From an uncultured Gemmatimonadota bacterium (lineage in GTDB: Bacteria > Gemmatimonadota > Gemmatimonadetes > Gemmatimonadales > Gemmatimonadaceae), in contig CAMLIT010000138.1 of the NCBI GenBank assembly GCA_946480295.1, positions 1 to 9,959 on the forward strand: a stretch of 9,959 nt of DNA. Direction: 5' to 3'. The translations under genes and the position numbers were made by a program. Under the pieces are notes generated by a model. It was not told the origin of the DNA. It worked only from the letters and a program-made list of their open reading frames with translations, and ran no database searches. Of this stretch, positions 7,224 to 9,959 are shown one piece after another (positions within the stretch are counted from its first letter, which is position 1; every line of letters starts with the position of its first letter).

Positions 7224-7253
7224 CGCGTCCCTCGTCCCTCGTCCCTCGTCCCC
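7224..7253. repeat. Heptamer repeat, right end of element 1 (inverted)
   Basis: CGC followed by three exact GTCCCTC units (7227-7247) and a fourth partial unit (GTCCCC). The segment 7224-7238 (CGCGTCCCTCGTCCC) is the exact reverse complement of 6919-6933. It is also in the same orientation as the copy at 8678-8700, so both elements have matching left and right ends. Confidence 0.75.
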
Positions 7254-7256
7254 AGC

Positions 7257-7298
7257 GCCTCCCGCCTCCCGCCTCCCGCCTCCCGCCTCCCCCCTCCC
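7257..7298. repeat. GCCTCCC heptamer tandem array upstream of the M20 peptidase
   Basis: Five perfect 7-bp units GCCTCCC (7257-7291) plus one imperfect unit CCCTCCC (7292-7298), then GCC and the peptidase ATG at 7302. The minus strand carries GGGAGGC repeats, with more than four GGG runs spaced by 4 nt, which fits G-quadruplex (i-motif on the plus strand) potential. The array occupies the place where a Shine-Dalgarno would be expected; none is present. Being a 7-bp tandem array, it is prone to copy-number change by slippage. Confidence 0.85.
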
Positions 7299-7301
7299 GC
7301 C

Positions 7302-8561
7302 ATGCGCCCTCATCTTCTCCTCGCCCTCGCCGCCCTGCCCCGCCTCCTCTTCGCCCAGGCGATTCCCGATGACCCGCGGCTCCGCGCGGCCCTCGACGAG
7401 ATCCGCGGGAGCGACGGCTGGACCGTGGCGCAGCAGGTGTCGTTATGCGAGATCGCGGCGCCGCCCTTCCACGAGGCGCGGCGCGGTGCCGAGTTCCGGC
7501 GTCGGCTCGAGGCGCTGGGGCTCGAGCGCGTGCGCGTCGACAGCGTCGGCAACGTCATCGCCGAGCGGCCCGGGACGGGGACGGGGCCGACCGTGGTGCT
7601 CGCCGGCCACCTCGACACCGTGTTCCCCGAGGGGACCGACGTCACCGTCCGGCACGACGGCGCTCGGCTGAAGGGCCCCGGCATCTCCGACGACTGCCGC
7701 GGCCTCGCGACCGTGCTGGCCGTCGCCCGGGCCTTCCAGCGCGCCGGCGTCCGCACGGCGGGCACGGTCTACTTCGTCGGCGACGTCGGCGAGGAGGGGG
7801 AGGGCAACCTCCGCGGCATGCGCCAGCTCTTCGCGCGCGACCTGCCGGGGAAGATCGACTACTTCATCTCGGTGGACGGCTCCGGCGAGCACGTGACGAG
7901 CCGCGCCGTGGGCAGCCACCGCTACCTCGCGAAGTACCTGGGCCCGGGCGGCCACAGCTACGGCGCGTTCGGCATCCCCAATCCGATCCACGCGATGGGG
8001 CGGGCGATCGCGCGCATCGCCGAGCTCCAGGTGCCGACGACGCCGAAGACCACCTTCAACGTCGGGGTCGTCCGCGGCGGCACGTCGGTGAACTCGATCC
8101 CCTTCGAGGCATCGATGGAGATCGACATGCGCTCGGAGACGGAGGCGTCGGTGGCCGCGCTCGATGCCGAGGTGCAGCGGATCCTCGGCGACGCGCTGGC
8201 CGCGGAGAACGACCGCTGGATCCGCACCACCGGCGAGCGGGCGGAGCGCGCGAAGCTCCGCCTCGAGGTGGACACGATCGGCATCCGGCCGGCGAACAGC
8301 GGCCAGTCCGATTCGGCGGCGATCGTGCGCACCGCCTACGCGGCGGCCGCGCGGCTCGGCATCGCCCTCGGGCCCACCGGTGCCTCGAGCACCGACGCGA
8401 ACATCCCGCTCAGCCTCGGCATCCCGGCGATCACGATCGGCGGCGGCGGCGCGAGCGGGGGCAGCCACTCGTTAGGTGAGTGGTACGAGAACACGCCGGA
8501 CGCGTACCGGGGGGTGCAGTGGGCGGCGGTGATCGTCGCCGGTCTGGCGGGGGGGCGGTGA
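7302..8561 (+). CDS. Secreted M20-family metallopeptidase (PepT/ArgE-like)
   Basis: 419 aa. Residues 1-20 form a signal peptide (MRPHLLLALAALPRLLFAQA, with AQA as a likely cleavage site), so the enzyme is exported to the periplasm or beyond. The expected two-metal ligands of clan MH are present: His103 with Asp105 (AGHLDT), Asp130 (GISDDCRG), the Glu164-Glu165 pair (GEEGEG), Asp192 (SVDGSG) and His389 (GGSHSLGEW). The lid/dimerisation domain (about 205-320) has GPGGHSYG and ends near RSETEASV. The family hydrolyses peptides or N-acyl amino acids; the exact substrate cannot be read, and PepT-like tripeptidase or carboxypeptidase-like activity are both possible. ATG 7302 is chosen because it starts the signal peptide. 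The in-frame extension upstream to 6906 translates repeats. There is no Shine-Dalgarno. Two rare TTA codons occur (7443, 8472). The gene stands alone, between repeat elements. Confidence 0.88.
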   Translation: MRPHLLLALAALPRLLFAQAIPDDPRLRAALDEIRGSDGWTVAQQVSLCEIAAPPFHEARRGAEFRRRLEALGLERVRVDSVGNVIAERPGTGTGPTVVLAGHLDTVFPEGTDVTVRHDGARLKGPGISDDCRGLATVLAVARAFQRAGVRTAGTVYFVGDVGEEGEGNLRGMRQLFARDLPGKIDYFISVDGSGEHVTSRAVGSHRYLAKYLGPGGHSYGAFGIPNPIHAMGRAIARIAELQVPTTPKTTFNVGVVRGGTSVNSIPFEASMEIDMRSETEASVAALDAEVQRILGDALAAENDRWIRTTGERAERAKLRLEVDTIGIRPANSGQSDSAAIVRTAYAAAARLGIALGPTGASSTDANIPLSLGIPAITIGGGGASGGSHSLGEWYENTPDAYRGVQWAAVIVAGLAGGR

Positions 8562-8595
8562 GCGAGGGACAGCCTGCCCCGAGCGCAGCGAGGGG

Positions 8596-8693
8596 AGGGA
8601 CGAGGGACGCGCGGCGCGTCCGACCGGTCGAGATCGCGCGCCGACGCATGCCGAGGTGTTCCGCCGTCACGCCACGACGCGTCCCTCGTCCCT
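8596..8693. repeat. Element 2: inverted-repeat element between convergent genes
   Basis: A perfect 16-bp inverted repeat, AGGGACGAGGGACGCG (8596-8611) and CGCGTCCCTCGTCCCT (8678-8693), encloses 66 bp. Inside the left arm, CGGCGCG (8612-8618) pairs with CGCGCCG (8637-8643) around the 10-bp palindrome CGACCGGTCG (8621-8630). Outside the right arm, one more heptamer reaches 8700, next to the yciI-like stop codon. The arms match the two ends of element 1 in sequence and orientation. It lies between the convergent peptidase and YciI-like genes, so it could act as a bidirectional terminator-like hairpin. It could also be a small non-autonomous mobile element; no target-site duplication is evident. 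Confidence 0.7.
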
Positions 8694-8698
8694 CGTCC

Positions 8699-8998
8699 CT
8701 ACTTCCGCGCCCTCTCCAGCTCCTCCAATCCCGTATTCACCTTCCATGGGATCAGCTCGTACTGCCCCATCCCGCGCTTCGTGTACGGGTCGCCGTCGCG
8801 GATGCGGTCGAGGGTCGCGTGGACGTCGTCGTCGGGCACGTGGAGCAGGAGGATGCCCCCCGAGCGCGGGTCCATCGGGCCGGACGCGACGAGCAGTCCC
8901 TGCTCCTTGAGGCTGCGCAGGTAGGCGCGGTGCTCGTCCACGACGGTGACGACTTCCTCGAGCGGACGGCGATAGCGGATGATGGCGATGGCGAACAT
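8699..8998 (-). CDS. YciI-like family protein
   Basis: 99 aa, the usual length of the family. The ferredoxin-like dimeric fold is suggested by the beta-start MFAIAIIRYRRPLE, the helix VDEHRAYLRSLKEQGLLVASGPM with the conserved His23, and the later pattern GGILLLHVPDDDVHATLDRIRDGDPYTKRGMGQYELIPWKV. YciI-like proteins are small, mostly uncharacterised enzymes or domains; a His-Asp pair is proposed as the catalytic site in some. No partner domain is fused here. It reads in the same direction as the sufS-like gene, whose stop is 61 bp upstream, so the two may be co-transcribed. No Shine-Dalgarno is visible before ATG 8998 (GCTAGCTTCCGCCAC upstream). The TAG stop merges with the GGGACGA heptamers of element 2. 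Confidence 0.85.
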   Translation of the reverse strand: MFAIAIIRYRRPLEEVVTVVDEHRAYLRSLKEQGLLVASGPMDPRSGGILLLHVPDDDVHATLDRIRDGDPYTKRGMGQYELIPWKVNTGLEELERARK

Positions 8999-9059
8999 GT
9001 GGCGGAAGCTAGCGGGCGCGCCCCGATGCGTCGACCGTCGCCGCGCCGTGCCGCCCTGG

Positions 9060-9959
9060 CTACACCGCGAACATCTCCTTCGCCTTGCGCACCCCGCCGA
9101 CCAGCGCCTCCACGTCGGCGGGGTCGCTGTAGACGTAGAACGACGCCCGCGCCGTCGCGGGCACCTCGAGCCGCCGCATCAACGGCTGCGCGCAGTGATG
9201 GCCGGCGCGGATGCACACGCCGTCCTGGTCGAGCACCGTCGCGATGTCGTGCGGGTGCACCCCCTCGAGGGTGAACGAGACGACGCCGGACTTGCGCGCC
9301 ACCTCGCGCGGGCCGTGGAGCCGCACGCCGGGGATGGCCGCGAGCCGCTCGTGCGCCAGCTCGAGCAGGAGGCGTTCGTGGCCGCGCACCGCCGCCATGC
9401 CGAGCGAGTCGAGGTAGTCGCAGGCGGCGGCCAGCCCCACCGCATCGGCCACGTTCGGCGTCCCCGCCTCGAACTTGTGCGGCAGGACGTTCCACGTGCT
9501 CCGCTCGTCCTCGACGATCTCGATCATGTCCCCGCCCATCTGGTAGGGGGGCATCTTCTCGAGGATCGACCGGCGGCCAACCAGGCCGCCGATCCCCATC
9601 GGCCCGAGCATCTTGTGGCCGCTGAAGGCGTAGAAGTCGACGTCGAGCGCGTCGACGTTCACGCCGAGGTGCGGCGCCGCCTGCGCGCCGTCGCAGACGA
9701 CGAGGGCGCGGCCGTCGGAGTTCTGGCGCGCGAGCGCCGCGATCTCGTCGACGGGGTTGATCGTGCCGAGCGCGTTGGAGACGTGGTTGAAGGCGACGAC
9801 GCGCGTCCGGGTCGTGACGAGGCTCGCGAGGCCGTCGAGGTCGAGCTGGCCGTCGCTCGTCAGGCGGCAGATGCGGAGCTGCGCGCCCTTCGCCATCGCG
9901 AGCTGCTGCCAGGGGACGAAGTTCGCGTGGTGCTCGAGCGCCGTGACGACGATCTCGTC
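9060..9959 (-). CDS. sufS: Cysteine desulfurase, SufS-type (N-terminal part beyond the window)
   Basis: 299 C-terminal residues are visible; the open frame runs off the window end, starting with DEIVVTALEHHANFVPWQQ, the well-known SufS/CsdA pattern around the cofactor-site histidine. The PLP-binding features are present: CDGAQAAPH, then FSGHKMLGPMGIGGL with the Schiff-base lysine (codon 9614-9612). The catalytic cysteine lies in RAGHHCAQPLM (codon 9194-9192), the loop typical of group II (SufS) enzymes rather than IscS/NifS. The C-terminus ends normally (VRKAKEMFAV). The enzyme is a cytoplasmic PLP-dependent protein that takes sulfur from cysteine to give alanine and an enzyme persulfide for Fe-S cluster assembly. 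About 100 residues are missing at the N-terminus, so the start and upstream partners (sufBCD, sufU or sufE) are outside the view. The YciI-like gene follows it by 61 bp. Confidence 0.93.
   Translation of the reverse strand, partial: DEIVVTALEHHANFVPWQQLAMAKGAQLRICRLTSDGQLDLDGLASLVTTRTRVVAFNHVSNALGTINPVDEIAALARQNSDGRALVVCDGAQAAPHLGVNVDALDVDFYAFSGHKMLGPMGIGGLVGRRSILEKMPPYQMGGDMIEIVEDERSTWNVLPHKFEAGTPNVADAVGLAAACDYLDSLGMAAVRGHERLLLELAHERLAAIPGVRLHGPREVARKSGVVSFTLEGVHPHDIATVLDQDGVCIRAGHHCAQPLMRRLEVPATARASFYVYSDPADVEALVGGVRKAKEMFAV

Larger units (their letters stand above)
6913..7301. other. Repeat-rich intergenic region between wtpC and the M20 peptidase gene
   Basis: 389 bp without a gene that I can support. 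From left to right it holds the GGGACGC/GGGACGA heptamers, a tandem CGCGGAT-type motif (7005-7039), and a more mixed-composition stretch at about 7095-7200 (GATTCGCATATGTCGGATGAATTCGCG). After these come inverted GTCCCTC heptamers and then GCCTCCC heptamers, which run up to the peptidase ATG. The promoter of the peptidase gene must lie here or upstream; the A/T-richer patch around 7130-7165 is the best place, but no clear -35/-10 pair is visible. An open frame covers the whole region in phase with the peptidase, but its third-position bias and residue content (Arg/Pro/Ser repeats) are non-coding in character. Confidence 0.6.

Noticed and set aside
7224..7298. CRISPR-like array
   Set aside because: Units are 7 bp and contiguous, with no spacers and no cas genes nearby.
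6906..7301. N-terminal extension of the M20 peptidase by 132 codons
   Set aside because: It would translate the heptamer arrays into PPASRLPPPASRL-type repeats and place the signal peptide in the middle of the protein; third-position bias is non-coding.

Overview
The window is very GC-rich DNA with strong G/C preference at third codon positions. The genes look like those of a Gram-negative-type bacterium: a predicted lipoprotein, a secreted enzyme with a signal peptide, and small inner-membrane proteins of the YqjD/YqjE kind. No marker gene fixes the lineage. The base composition and the dispersed GGGACGAGGGACG-type repeats remind me of Gemmatimonadota-like genomes, but that is an impression from memory.

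Layout. (1) 87-1453, plus strand: a tight three-gene operon for small membrane-associated proteins (DUF883-like, YqjE/phage-holin-3_6-like, DUF3618-like). It ends at a perfect 17-bp hairpin (1484-1524) shared with the convergent unit. (2) 1548-3843, minus strand: a two-gene NatA/NatB-type ABC exporter. The ATPase is transcribed first and overlaps the permease by 8 bp. (3) 3844-4083: a divergent, presumably regulatory gap. (4) 4084-6912, plus strand: a complete tungstate/molybdate importer operon of the WtpABC type (binding protein, permease, ATPase with a C-terminal TOBE-like domain), with overlapping genes. (5) 6913-7301: a 389-bp repeat-rich gap. (6) 7302-8561, plus strand: an exported M20-family metallopeptidase with all expected metal ligands. 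(7) 8562-8698: a short gap holding a second repeat element between convergent genes. (8) 8699-8998, minus strand: a YciI-like protein, downstream of (9) 9060-9959, minus strand: SufS-type cysteine desulfurase, cut by the window end and lacking its N-terminal part.

How the genes work together. WtpA, WtpB and WtpC form one importer that would supply oxyanion for molybdenum or tungsten cofactor synthesis. No cofactor-synthesis gene is visible here. The Nat-like pair forms one exporter of unknown substrate. SufS would feed sulfur into Fe-S cluster assembly, and yciI may be co-transcribed with it. The rest of the window is ordinary housekeeping and envelope biology.

The least ordinary DNA lies between 6911 and 7301 and between 8562 and 8701. 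Seven-bp tandem units (GGGACGA/GGGACGC and GCCTCCC) are arranged as inverted ends of two elements. These units start exactly at the stop codons of wtpC and yciI and run up to the ATG of the peptidase. I found no CRISPR array, tRNA, rRNA, transposase or recognisable defence system.
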